DNA of 64,000 nucleotides. Origin: Stutzerimonas stutzeri (GTDB lineage: Bacteria > Pseudomonadota > Gammaproteobacteria > Pseudomonadales > Pseudomonadaceae). Positions 18,195-26,135 of the stretch are shown here, piece by piece. The translations under genes and the position numbers were made by a program. The stretch lies in assembly GCF_038561965.1 (NCBI RefSeq), contig NZ_CP139348.1:3844001-3908000 (forward strand), read 5' to 3'. Numbering within the stretch: position 1 is the stretch's first letter; every line of letters starts with the position of its first letter. The notes under the pieces were generated by a model. That model searched no databases and was not told where the DNA came from. It was given only the letters and a program-made list of their open reading frames with translations.

Positions 18195-18653
18195 TCAGGG
18201 GCAGGCTTGGATCAGGACCGGGCAAGGCGCCCGGCGGGCCAGGAAAGCGCTCACGCTGCCGAACGTCATGTAGTCGAGCTCGTCGACCAGCAGATTCAGC
18301 GAGCGGGAAATGAAGCCGCCGTCCGGTTCGTTGGAATGCCGCGCGATGACCAGCAGGTCGGGCTTCTTGTGCTCGGCTGCCTTGAGAATCATCTTGCGGG
18401 CGTCGCCCTCGGCGAGGATGACGTCGGCGTCCAGGCCGAAGGCGCTGACCTTGGCAGCGGCCTCCTGCAGGAAACCCTGGAATTCGCGCCGCTCGCGCTC
18501 GTAGAGCTCGACGGCCGAATCACTGGTGTCGCGGGTTTCTTCCACTACCCCGACCAACATGACCAGCGGCTTGAGCGGGCCGAACATGTCGAGGGTGGCG
18601 TCCAGGGCTTTCCTGGCGTTACGCGAGTTGTCGTAAGCGATCATGATTTTCAT
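18195..18653 (-). CDS. Universal stress protein (UspA family) inside the nar cluster
   Basis: A 152-residue soluble USP with an MKIMIAYDNSRNARKAL N-terminus (the Asp near residue 8 typical of nucleotide-binding USPs) and a C-terminal loop reading ARHSNEPDGGFISRSL...MTFGSVSAFL...PCPVLI. That loop is longer and more divergent than the usual G-2x-G-9x-G-S/T signature, so ATP binding is uncertain. It is wedged between the two narK genes (14 bp before narK2, 15 bp after narK1), clearly co-transcribed, and presumably expressed only with nitrate respiration. Its role there, perhaps in anaerobic survival, is unknown. Confidence 0.85.
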   Translation of the reverse strand: MKIMIAYDNSRNARKALDATLDMFGPLKPLVMLVGVVEETRDTSDSAVELYERERREFQGFLQEAAAKVSAFGLDADVILAEGDARKMILKAAEHKKPDLLVIARHSNEPDGGFISRSLNLLVDELDYMTFGSVSAFLARRAPCPVLIQACP

Positions 18654-18668
18654 CGCGGCTCTCCGGAC

Positions 18669-20270
18669 TCAGGGGTTCTTCACGTAGGCGTTGGGGCGCA
18701 GGTAGAACCACCAGTTGAGAATCAGGCACAGCGCGCAGAAGACCGCGAAACCGTACATGGCCACTTCGGGAGTACCGGCCTTGACCTGCTCGCCAATCAC
18801 GATCGGGGCGACGAAGGAGCCGTAAGCAGCGACAGCGGAGGTCCAGCCGAGTACCGGGCCGGCCTTCTCGCGGTCGTAGATCACGCCGATGGTGCGGAAG
18901 GTGGAACCGTTGCCGATGCCGCTGGCAGCGAACAGCACCAGGAACAGCACCAGGAAGAGGAAGAAAAACTCTTCAGGTTGGGCCGAGCCGTAGGCTTGCT
19001 GCATGACATAGCCGGCCGCGACCGAGGCGATCACCATCACTACCGAGACGATCTGAGTGACGATGGAGCCGCCGACCTTGTCGGAAATCCAGCCGCCCAG
19101 GGGACGAATCAGGGCGCCGATGAACGGGCCGATCCAGGCGTAAGTCAGGGCGCTAGGCGCATTCGGGTTGACGACGCGGGTGACGGTGCCGTCAGCGGCC
19201 ACTTCGTTCATGAAGCCGAAGATCACGGTGATCGACAGCGGCAGCGCCATCGAGAAGCCGATGAAGGAGCCGAACGTCAGAATGTAAAGGATGCTCATCG
19301 ACCAGGTGTGCTTGTCGCGGAAGATCGCGAACTGACGCTTGATGTTCGGGCTGATGCTGCCTGGCAGCATGCGCAGCATGCCGAGGGTCAGGCCGATGGT
19401 GAGCAGCATCACTCCCCACATGTTCAGCACGCCAAGTCCTACAGGTGCCGGCAGGTAGAGGTACAGACCTACAGCAGCGGCAGCGAAGGCCACGGCGTAG
19501 AGGCCAATAATCTTGCCGAAAGCGTTCAGCGGGTAACCCGGCGTCGGCGAAATCACCAGCAAGTTGTTCATGCCCTTCCAGCCGGCGAAGGCCAGCGGAA
19601 TCAGGAACAACAGCCATACCCAACCGGCATTCTGAATCCAGGTGTCGGTACCGGCGGGGATCTTGCCGATCAGCGTGCCGCTGTCCTTGAGCAGTTCCAT
19701 CGGCGCACCAGCCAAGACCCCGAACACGCCGGCGGTCATCACCAACGGAATCAGAATCTGCATGGTGGTAACGCCGAAGTTACCCAACCCCGCATTCAGC
19801 CCCAGGGCCAGGCCTTGCTGACTCTTAGGGAAGAAGGTGCTGATGTTGCTCATCGAGCAGGCGAAGTTGCCGCCACCGATGCCAGAGAGGAAGGCCAGCA
19901 GCTGGAAGACCCACAGCGGCGTGTCCTGGCTCTGCAGCGCGATGCCCGCGCCGACGGCGGGAATCATCAACAGCGCGGTGGTCAGGAAGATGGTGTTGCG
20001 TCCGCCGGCGATGCGGATCATGAACGACGCCGGGATGCGCAACGTTGCGCCGGTGAGGCCGGCAATCGCGGTCAGGGTGAACAGCTCAGCGGGCGCGAAG
20101 GGAAAACCCAGGTTGAGCATCTGCACCGTGACGATGCCCCACATAAGCCAGATGGCAAAACCCATCAGCAGGCTCGGGATGGAGATCCAGAGATTGCGAT
20201 TGGCGATCCGCTTGCCGGTGGTGTCCCAGAATTTCTGGTCCTCCACATCCCACTTTTCGATATTGCTCAT
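18669..20270 (-). CDS. narK1: Nitrate/nitrite transporter, NarK family (first copy)
   Basis: A 533-residue major-facilitator transporter with a hydrophilic N-terminus (MSNIEKWDVEDQKFWDTTGK) and about 12 helices. NarK-type signatures are GIGGGNFACSMSNIS (helix 5), GLGNFGVTTMQILIPLV and AAYGSFVAPIVIGEQV (helix 11). It is longer than typical NarK1 (about 430) because of enlarged loops in the middle (KGMNNLLVISPTPG region). ATG 20270 is supported by AGAGG 7-11 bases upstream. It is the first gene of the minus-strand nar transcript and has an ANR/DNR box 90-103 bp upstream. By position it should be the nitrate/proton symport type, but this is inference. Confidence 0.85.
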   Translation of the reverse strand: MSNIEKWDVEDQKFWDTTGKRIANRNLWISIPSLLMGFAIWLMWGIVTVQMLNLGFPFAPAELFTLTAIAGLTGATLRIPASFMIRIAGGRNTIFLTTALLMIPAVGAGIALQSQDTPLWVFQLLAFLSGIGGGNFACSMSNISTFFPKSQQGLALGLNAGLGNFGVTTMQILIPLVMTAGVFGVLAGAPMELLKDSGTLIGKIPAGTDTWIQNAGWVWLLFLIPLAFAGWKGMNNLLVISPTPGYPLNAFGKIIGLYAVAFAAAAVGLYLYLPAPVGLGVLNMWGVMLLTIGLTLGMLRMLPGSISPNIKRQFAIFRDKHTWSMSILYILTFGSFIGFSMALPLSITVIFGFMNEVAADGTVTRVVNPNAPSALTYAWIGPFIGALIRPLGGWISDKVGGSIVTQIVSVVMVIASVAAGYVMQQAYGSAQPEEFFFLFLVLFLVLFAASGIGNGSTFRTIGVIYDREKAGPVLGWTSAVAAYGSFVAPIVIGEQVKAGTPEVAMYGFAVFCALCLILNWWFYLRPNAYVKNP

Positions 20271-20359
20271 GGTCGATCCTCTTGGCGCCAGGACCCTGCT
20301 TGCAAACGCAGCGGGATCAGGAATGGCTCGCACGCTAAGGGCGCGGGATCGATCCGAAG

Positions 20360-20373
20360 TTGACTCAGGTCAA
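20360..20373. promoter_or_regulatory. ANR/DNR (FNR-type) box for narK1
   Basis: TTGAC-TCAG-GTCAA is a perfect palindrome matching the FNR-family consensus TTGAT-N4-ATCAA with one symmetric change. On the minus strand a -10-like TAGCGT lies at 20332-20337, which places the box centre close to -41.5 for narK1, the classic activating position. Confidence 0.8.
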
Positions 20374-20410
20374 TACACGACTAGTGGCATTTTGCTTGAC
20401 AACGCTTTTC

Positions 20411-20426
20411 TACCACCAACGAGGTA
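20411..20426. promoter_or_regulatory. Candidate NarL 7-2-7 site
   Basis: TACCACC-AA-CGAGGTA has the inverted 7-2-7 layout of NarL/NarP sites (TACYYMT and its complement), with two mismatches in one heptamer and one in the other. It lies about 38-53 bp upstream of the FNR-type box relative to narK1, where NarL co-activation would be expected. Confidence 0.4.
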
Positions 20427-20596
20427 TCACCCGTACGCCAGGTAATTTCTTTATATATCAATAGGTTAACTGGCAACAAACGCAGCGCCGGCCGCGTATG
20501 AAATGGATGTAAATGCATTGGGAGTACATCCCCCGCCATGGCCAGCCGGTGCCACAAAGCGCAGAATGAGGCACCGCCAAAACCGACGATTCGACC

Positions 20597-22453
20597 ATGC
20601 CCCTGTCCGAAAGCGACCAGCTCTCCACCCGCCACTCGATCGTGTTCAACACCTTGGTGGCCTTCGTGGTGATCATCGGGTTTTCGCTGGTCAGCATGCT
20701 TGCCAGCCTGTATCTGGCCGACGCCCTGGAAGGCGACGCCGAAGCGATCAACCAGGCCGGGAGCCTGCGAATGCAAGCCTATCGGCTGGCATTCACTGCC
20801 GAACACGGAACTCAGGAATTGCTCCACGAACGCATCGAGACGCTCGAACGCACGTTGCGCTCGTCCTCGCTGCGTTCTGCACTGCACCGGCACGGAAATA
20901 CCCCGCTGCCGGGGTTGCATGCCGGCGTGTTGCAACACTGGCAGGAACGCATGCGCCCCTTGCTCGATTCACAACCCGCGCAACTGGATGACTATCGTCA
21001 GGAGGCACCTGAGTTCGTCAGCGAGCTGGACGCGTTCGTGCGCAGCCTGCAGGAAGCTTCGGAAGGCAAGCTCGGTGTCATTCGCGCGCTGCAGGCCGGG
21101 ACCCTGTTCGTTATCGTGTTGATCGCCTTCGTGCTGATCTACGGCTTGCACAACAACCTGGCCTCACCGCTGCGCAGCCTGACCAAGATGGCGCGCGACA
21201 TCGGCAAGGGCGACTTCAGCGGCAAGGTTCAGATTCCCGGCGATACCGAGCTGAGCCTGCTGGCTCGCACGCTCAACCAGATGGGCCAGGAGCTGGCCGG
21301 GCTCTATGCGGAAATGGAGCAGAAGGTCGACGAGAAAACCGCCGCCCTGACCCGAAGTAACGCCACCCTGCAGCTGCTGTTCAACAGCGCGCGGATGCTC
21401 TACAGCCAGCCGGACGATCCGTCGCAGATGATGGGCTCGCTACTGGCCAAGATGCAGCAGATCCTCGGCACCGGGCCGATCTCGCTATGCCTGAACCATT
21501 CTGCCGAGGCCGGCAGCCATACGGCGATGACCTCCCACGATCTGCAACCGCCGGACTACTGCAAGCTGCCGCAGTGTGGCGCCTGTCCAGTCAACAAGAC
21601 CGGGCGGCTGCCCAGCGGCGAAGAACTCATGACCTTCGAGCTGCGCTCCGGCCAGGATGACCTCGGTTCGCTGCGCGTCGCACACCCGGCCGGCGAGCCG
21701 CTGGCTTCCTGGCAGACGCTGCTGCTGACGACCCTGGCTGACCTCTTCGCCGCGTCACTGAGCCTGGCACAACTGGGGCAGAAGCAGGCGCGCCTGGCGC
21801 TGATGGAAGAGCGTGCGGTGATCGCCCGCGAGCTGCACGACTCACTGGCACAGGCACTGTCCGCGCAGAAGCTGCAGCTGGCGCGCCTCAAACGCCTGAT
21901 GCAGAAGGAGAGCAGCCAGGCGCAACTGGACGACAGCGTGCAGCAGATCGATCAGGGATTGAATGCGGCCTACCGACAGCTACGCGAGCTACTGACCACG
22001 TTCCGCATCAAGGTCAACGAGCCAGGGCTCAGACCCGCGCTGCAGGCGACCGTCGAGGAGTTCGGCGCAAACTCGGGTCTGCAGATCGAGAACGACTACC
22101 GCCTCGACCACTGTCCGCTCACGCCCAACGAAGAAGTGCACTGCCTGCAGATTCTCCGCGAGGCGCTGAGCAACGTGGTCAAGCACGCCGGGGCTGACCG
22201 CTGCTGGCTGGGCCTGACCCAGGACGATACCGGTACCATCCACGTCAGGATCGAGGACGATGGCATCGGCATCCGGCCCGAAGAACAGCGCGCCGGCCAC
22301 TACGGCCTGATCATCCTGCAGGAGCGCGCCAGCAGCCTGAACGGCACCATCAGCATCGGCCCGCGTGCTGGTGGCGGCACCTCGGTACACCTGCGATTCC
22401 CGCCCGCCTATCGCCATATTCCGCTTACACAGGAGCCTGTCACGCATGAATGA
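20597..22453 (+). CDS. narX: Nitrate/nitrite sensor histidine kinase NarX
   Basis: A 618-residue membrane kinase. TM1 spans about 16-40. The nitrate-binding P-box AINQAGSLRMQAYRL follows at 50-64 and matches E. coli NarX, including the key Arg. Then come a periplasmic bundle, TM2 (about 165-187), HAMP, a central domain with a C-x4-C-x2-C cluster (CKLPQCGAC), and an HPK7-type transmitter with ARELHDSLAQALS (phospho-His) and DDGIGI in the ATPase domain. It phosphorylates NarL in response to nitrate/nitrite. It overlaps narL by 8 bp and is transcribed divergently from the nar structural operon it controls. Confidence 0.95.
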   Translation: MPLSESDQLSTRHSIVFNTLVAFVVIIGFSLVSMLASLYLADALEGDAEAINQAGSLRMQAYRLAFTAEHGTQELLHERIETLERTLRSSSLRSALHRHGNTPLPGLHAGVLQHWQERMRPLLDSQPAQLDDYRQEAPEFVSELDAFVRSLQEASEGKLGVIRALQAGTLFVIVLIAFVLIYGLHNNLASPLRSLTKMARDIGKGDFSGKVQIPGDTELSLLARTLNQMGQELAGLYAEMEQKVDEKTAALTRSNATLQLLFNSARMLYSQPDDPSQMMGSLLAKMQQILGTGPISLCLNHSAEAGSHTAMTSHDLQPPDYCKLPQCGACPVNKTGRLPSGEELMTFELRSGQDDLGSLRVAHPAGEPLASWQTLLLTTLADLFAASLSLAQLGQKQARLALMEERAVIARELHDSLAQALSAQKLQLARLKRLMQKESSQAQLDDSVQQIDQGLNAAYRQLRELLTTFRIKVNEPGLRPALQATVEEFGANSGLQIENDYRLDHCPLTPNEEVHCLQILREALSNVVKHAGADRCWLGLTQDDTGTIHVRIEDDGIGIRPEEQRAGHYGLIILQERASSLNGTISIGPRAGGGTSVHLRFPPAYRHIPLTQEPVTHE

Positions 22454-23102
22454 AGGGACAACCACACGAATCCTGCTGGTCGACGACCATCCCATGATGC
22501 GTCGGGGTCTGCGTGATCTGCTTGAACTGGAAGATGATCTGGAGATGGTCGGCGAGGCCGGCAACGGCGAAGACGCGATCCGCCTGGCGCAGCAGATCGA
22601 GCCCGACCTGATCCTGATGGATCTGAACATGCCGGGGATCGATGGCCTGGAAACCACCCGCCGCATGCGCGACGTGGATATAGACGCACGCATCATCATG
22701 TTCACCGTCTCCGATGAGCAGAGCCACGTCCTCGAAGCCCTGCGCAACGGTGCCGACGGCTACCTGCTGAAGGATATGGACGCCGAACAGCTGATCGAAC
22801 AGATCCGCCTCGCCGCCACCGGCCGCATGGCGCTCAGCCCCGAGCTGACACAGGTGCTTGCCGAAGCGATCCGGGTGCGTCCCAAGCCTACCGGACAGGT
22901 GCAGTTCTCCAGCCTGACCAAGCGCGAAAAGGAAGTGCTGCGCCTGATCGCCAAAGGCCAGAGCAACAAGATGATCGCGCGCAAGCTCGGCATCACCGAA
23001 GGCACCGTCAAGGTTCACGTGAAGAACCTGCTGCATAAGCTCGGCCTGCGTTCGCGCGTCGAGGCGGCAGTCTGGGTGCTGGAGAACGAAGCAAAGGGCT
23101 GA
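22446..23102 (+). CDS. narL: Nitrate response regulator NarL
   Basis: A 218-residue NarL/FixJ-family activator. The receiver has DDHPMMRRG, the phospho-Asp in DLILMDLNMPGIDG and Lys in YLLKDMD. The LuxR-type helix-turn-helix reads LTKREKEVLRLIAKGQSNKMIARKL (about 150-175) followed by EGTVKVHVKNLLHKL. ATG 22446 lies inside the last codons of narX, so the pair is translationally coupled. It binds TACYYMT heptamers; candidate sites lie upstream of narK1 and of dnrE in this window. A terminator follows directly. Confidence 0.95.
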   Translation: MNEGTTTRILLVDDHPMMRRGLRDLLELEDDLEMVGEAGNGEDAIRLAQQIEPDLILMDLNMPGIDGLETTRRMRDVDIDARIIMFTVSDEQSHVLEALRNGADGYLLKDMDAEQLIEQIRLAATGRMALSPELTQVLAEAIRVRPKPTGQVQFSSLTKREKEVLRLIAKGQSNKMIARKLGITEGTVKVHVKNLLHKLGLRSRVEAAVWVLENEAKG

Positions 23103-23106
23103 CGGC

Positions 23107-23132
23107 AGCGCGGCCTCGGCCGCGCTCTTTCT
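23107..23132 (+). terminator. Terminator after narL
   Basis: Stem AGCGCGGCC / GGCCGCGCT with a very short 2-nt loop (probably 4 nt after fraying), followed by CTTTCT, begins 5 bp after the narL stop. Confidence 0.75.
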
Positions 23133-23171
23133 GTGCGCAGCTACTCACGTCGAACACGCGTTGGCGCCCCC

Positions 23172-23185
23172 TTGACGATCATCAA
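23172..23185 (+). promoter_or_regulatory. ANR/DNR box upstream of the tandem P-box gene
   Basis: TTGAC-GATC-ATCAA matches the FNR-family consensus with one mismatch. It lies 89-102 bp before the ATG at 23274, leaving room for a promoter and a 50-nt leader, so the gene should respond to low oxygen and/or NO. Confidence 0.75.
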
Positions 23186-23273
23186 TGTTATCGCTGTACA
23201 GCGCTCTATCGTTACGTCCTCACCGACCTGACCAAACGGTCAGCATCGCGCCCGCCAGACGTAAGGAGCGCCC

Positions 23274-24059
23274 ATGTTCAAGATTCTGTTACCCACCTCC
23301 CTGGTGCTCGGCCTACTGGCCGCCAGCCTGCCCTGCCAGGCCGCCATCAGCGATGCCGAGGCAATCAACCGTGCCGGCATGCAACGCATGCTCAGTCAGC
23401 GGATAGCCAAGAACTACCTGATGATCGGTACCGATACCCGAGTCGATCTTGCTGCCGGCCAGCTCGACAGCAGCATTTCCAACGTCGAGGAAAACGCTCA
23501 ACTGCTGGATGACTACGCGCCCAATGACAGCGTGCGCAAGGCGCTGCAGGAGGCCACGCAGACCTGGCATCAGTATCGCCAGCTCGCGCTCACCCGCCCG
23601 GATCGAGAACAGTCCGCCGAGCTGCTGCGCCTGGCGGAGCGCTTTCTTGGCCAGAGCGAAGCCCTGGTGCAGGAAATCGAGCGCCATAGCGGCAACCAGG
23701 CGGCGCGCCTGGTCAACCGCAGCGGCCGGCAGCGCATGCTCAGTCAGCGCATCGCCATGCTCTACCTGGCCATGAGTTGGAAGCTGCCAGAGCAGCGTCT
23801 GCGTGGTGATTTCGACGCAGCGGTGGCCGAGTTCGAGCGCGGGCTGGAAGAGCTGAACGAGGCGCCGCAGAACACCGAGCAGATCAACCGCCAGCTCGAC
23901 CAGATCGGCGCGCAGTGGCGTTTCGCCCGTGCCGGTTTCAGCCTCGCGGATGACGCACGCTTCGTACCGACGGTGATCGTCACCACCAGTGATTCGCTGC
24001 TACGCAAGATCGAGCAGCTGACACTGGACTACGAGCGCCTAGCTGGCAGCGGTCGCTGA
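23274..24059 (+). CDS. Secreted protein with two NarX-like P-box motifs (PilJ_N-type)
   Basis: A 261-residue protein with an N-terminal signal peptide (cleavage near SLPCQA-AIS, about residue 24) and no other membrane segment, so it should be periplasmic. The mature part has two homologous halves, each opening with a P-box-like helix: AINRAGMQRMLSQRI (30-44) and LVNRSGRQRMLSQRI (146-160). These share the N-x-[AS]-G-x-x-R-M pattern with the nitrate-binding P-box of NarX next door. Similar regions in databases are named type IV pili chemotaxis transducer N-terminal (PilJ_N). It starts with AAGGAG 6-11 bases upstream, behind an ANR/DNR box. A role as a soluble nitrate/nitrite binder or NarX partner is inference. 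Confidence 0.8.
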   Translation: MFKILLPTSLVLGLLAASLPCQAAISDAEAINRAGMQRMLSQRIAKNYLMIGTDTRVDLAAGQLDSSISNVEENAQLLDDYAPNDSVRKALQEATQTWHQYRQLALTRPDREQSAELLRLAERFLGQSEALVQEIERHSGNQAARLVNRSGRQRMLSQRIAMLYLAMSWKLPEQRLRGDFDAAVAEFERGLEELNEAPQNTEQINRQLDQIGAQWRFARAGFSLADDARFVPTVIVTTSDSLLRKIEQLTLDYERLAGSGR

Positions 24060-24064
24060 GCCAC

Positions 24065-24089
24065 TACCTACCCTGCCCAGAAAGAGGTA
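24065..24089. promoter_or_regulatory. NarL heptamer cluster upstream of dnrE
   Basis: AGAGGTA (24083-24089) is the exact complement of a TACYYMT heptamer, and overlapping TACCTAC and TACCCTG lie at 24065-24075 in the opposite orientation. NarL-dependent expression of dnrE has been described in P. stutzeri, which this site would explain. Confidence 0.5.
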
Positions 24090-24139
24090 TGGCTTGGTCG
24101 CGCCGCGCGACCTAGCATGCCCTCATCAAAAGGAAGGGG

Positions 24140-24835
24140 ATGGCCATGCTGACAGGCTCTACAGTACTCAATACGTTGCGCCGTCATCATCTGTTCAGCG
24201 GGCTCGCCGAAACGGCGCTGCAAAGCATCGCTACGCATACCACGGTCAAGCGCCTGCCGGCCGGCTGCACGCTGTTCCATCAGGGCGATGCGGCCGAGCA
24301 CTTTCACGTTCTGATCAGTGGCCAGGTCAAGTTGCACCGAGTCACCTGCGACGGGCAGGAGAAGGTCATCGAGGTGGTCCGCCCCGGCGAGGCATTCGCC
24401 GAAGCGATGCTGTTCAACAAACTGCCCGAGCATCCGTTGAGCGCCACTACGCTCAAGGAAAGCCTGGTGCTCAACGTACAGAACAGCCATTACCTGCGCC
24501 TGCTCGAGACCCAACCACAACTATGCATGCAGTTGCTCAGCAGCCTGAGCGCACGACTCAACCAGCGCCTGCACCAGATCGACAACCTTACCTCGTCGAA
24601 TGTCTGCCAGCGCGTCGTGCGCTATCTGTTTCAGGAATTGCACGCGGCGCGCAGCGGTGTAATCGACCTTGATCTGCCCAAACGCCTGATCGCCTCGCAA
24701 CTTGGCATCCAACCGGAAACCCTGTCGCGCATCCTCCATCGCCTGACCGACGCAGGGCTGATCGCCGTGCAACGCCGGCGGATCGAGATCCTCGACCAGA
24801 ACAGCCTTTCAGCCTACCTCGAAGCGGCGGCCTGA
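24140..24835 (+). CDS. dnrE: FNR/CRP-family regulator of the DNR group (DnrE)
   Basis: A 231-residue regulator with a cyclic-nucleotide-type beta-roll (about 20-130: AGCTLFHQGD, FHVLISGQVKLHR), a dimer helix and a winged HTH whose recognition segment reads IQPETLSRILHRL (E-xx-SR as in FNR/DNR). It lacks the N-terminal Cys cluster of ANR, so it should sense NO/heme rather than oxygen via Fe-S. P. stutzeri has a described dnrE beside narXL; order and type fit. Two ATGs (24140 and 24146) are possible; AAGGA is 5 bases before the first and 11 before the second. Confidence 0.82.
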   Translation: MAMLTGSTVLNTLRRHHLFSGLAETALQSIATHTTVKRLPAGCTLFHQGDAAEHFHVLISGQVKLHRVTCDGQEKVIEVVRPGEAFAEAMLFNKLPEHPLSATTLKESLVLNVQNSHYLRLLETQPQLCMQLLSSLSARLNQRLHQIDNLTSSNVCQRVVRYLFQELHAARSGVIDLDLPKRLIASQLGIQPETLSRILHRLTDAGLIAVQRRRIEILDQNSLSAYLEAAA

Positions 24836-24840
24836 CCGGC

Positions 24841-25380
24841 CTACGCACCTGGTTCGCCGCGACGAAACGGCTGCGTGGCGACATCGGCCGGAGCCGGCTC
24901 GACCGGTGGCGGTCCGTCACCGAGTTTGAAGGGCTTCGGTGGCTCACTGACCAGCCTGCGAGTGGCCGGCTCGATGCGCTCCGGTTCAGGCTCCGGGCGT
25001 TCCCGGATGTAGCGCCAAGCGGCCACGGCGAGCAATGCGGCCAGCACGCGGTAGATCAGCGAAGCCAGATCGAAGCCGACCAGCTCGCCGCCGTCCAGCC
25101 AAAGCGAAACCAGGCGACCGAGCACCAGCGCCGTCATGGTCAGCATGAGCAACACCAGCGCGGATCGGGCGCGCTCCGGCGCACGCGCGGCCCAGATCAG
25201 GAACAACGCCAATCCCAGCTGTAAGCCACCGTAGTAGACGCGCATATGACTGACCGACGCGCCCTCCATCAGCAGCATGCCGTTCAGATTGGCCATCTCG
25301 TAGGGACGCAACCAGTAGGCCAGGCTCAGGCAGGCCATTACCAGCGCCTGCACAAGCAGAACGAAACGGGCAAAACGCAT
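24841..25380 (-). CDS. DUF4345-like inner-membrane protein
   Basis: A 179-residue protein with four hydrophobic helices (about 5-25, 50-70, 78-97, 108-130) and a Pro/Glu-rich cytoplasmic tail (ERPEPEPERIEPATRR). Conserved-looking features are LRPYEMANLNG after helix 1 and MRVYYGGLQLGLALFL. This four-helix pattern is that of DUF4345/DoxX-like proteins of unknown function. The start MRFARF at 25380 follows AGGAGAG by 7 bases. It is convergent with dnrE, whose stop is only 3 bp away, and I see no terminator between them. No role is assignable. Confidence 0.65.
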   Translation of the reverse strand: MRFARFVLLVQALVMACLSLAYWLRPYEMANLNGMLLMEGASVSHMRVYYGGLQLGLALFLIWAARAPERARSALVLLMLTMTALVLGRLVSLWLDGGELVGFDLASLIYRVLAALLAVAAWRYIRERPEPEPERIEPATRRLVSEPPKPFKLGDGPPPVEPAPADVATQPFRRGEPGA

Positions 25381-25571
25381 CGAAAACTCTCCTGATGTGC
25401 GACTCGCTACTCCGGTTGGCATAGGACTGTCGCGTGGCCGGTTCGTTCTGCGCTGCAGCACATGACCGGACGTCCGAAAGCGAAGTCAGCGGTGGCAATT
25501 GCACGCAGACCACACCTTGGGCGGGGCCGCGAGCCGGCGTATTCTGGGGCTCTCGCCCGATGGAGAATCCC

Positions 25572-26006
25572 ATGCGCCGCTTCCTGCTGCTGCCTTCCCT
25601 GCTCACCGGCTTAGCCCTGGCCGCCGACCCCATCGCCATCGACGTCTATCGCGATGCCAATTGTGGTTGTTGCAGGGCATGGATCGAGCATCTGGAAGAC
25701 AACGGTTTCGCCGTGCGTGATCACGTCGTCAACGACATGACCTCGGTGAAGATGGAGCACCGGATTCCCCATCGACTCGGTTCCTGTCACACCGGCGTGG
25801 TCGATGGCAAGTTCGTCGAAGGCCATGTGCCGGCGTCCGATATCCTCAAGCTGCGCGCGCAACCCGATCTGATCGGCGCCGCCGTTCCCGGCATGCCGCT
25901 CGGCTCGCCTGGCATGGAACTGGGTGAGCGCAAGGATGCGTTCAAGGTCATCGGCGTCAGCAAGGATGGCAAGGAACGCGTGCTCTCCGAATACCCAGGC
26001 GACTGA
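25572..26006 (+). CDS. DUF411 metal-binding periplasmic protein
   Basis: A 144-residue secreted protein. The signal peptide covers about residues 1-17 (LLLPSLLTGLALA). The mature domain contains DANCGCCRAWIEHLEDNGF with the CxCC motif, a further Cys/His in RLGSCHTGVVDGKFVEGHVP, and Met-rich PGMPLGSPGMEL, the hallmarks of DUF411 proteins associated with copper resistance. I chose ATG 25572 (MRRFLLL) since GGAG lies 6-9 bases upstream; an ATG four codons earlier is possible. It stands alone here, not in a cop operon. Copper binding is family knowledge rather than shown by context. Confidence 0.85.
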   Translation: MRRFLLLPSLLTGLALAADPIAIDVYRDANCGCCRAWIEHLEDNGFAVRDHVVNDMTSVKMEHRIPHRLGSCHTGVVDGKFVEGHVPASDILKLRAQPDLIGAAVPGMPLGSPGMELGERKDAFKVIGVSKDGKERVLSEYPGD

Positions 26007-26135
26007 CCCTCCATTCGCTGAGCAAAACTCTGCGCTTTGCTGCAGCGTTTTCGCACTGCGCGGGTCTCAACTGGAGGCAGGCGCCGCTTCGCTGCTAAGC
26101 AACCCAAACCCGCCAACCGTTCAGAGGGTCAACTC

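Larger units (their letters stand above)
20271..20596. other. narK1-narX divergent control region
   Basis: A 326-bp gene-free region that carries the start signals of both the nar structural operon (minus) and narXL (plus). It contains a TTGAC-N4-GTCAA box (20360-20373), a TACC-N8-GGTA dyad (20411-20426) and an AT-rich stretch TTTATATATCAATA (20450-20463). No open reading frame of note is seen. Confidence 0.7.

Noticed and set aside
20396..20430. TTGACA at 20396 as -35 of a sigma-70 promoter for narX
   Set aside because: No acceptable -10 lies 16-18 bases downstream; the nearest (TATCAC) has a 23-base spacer.
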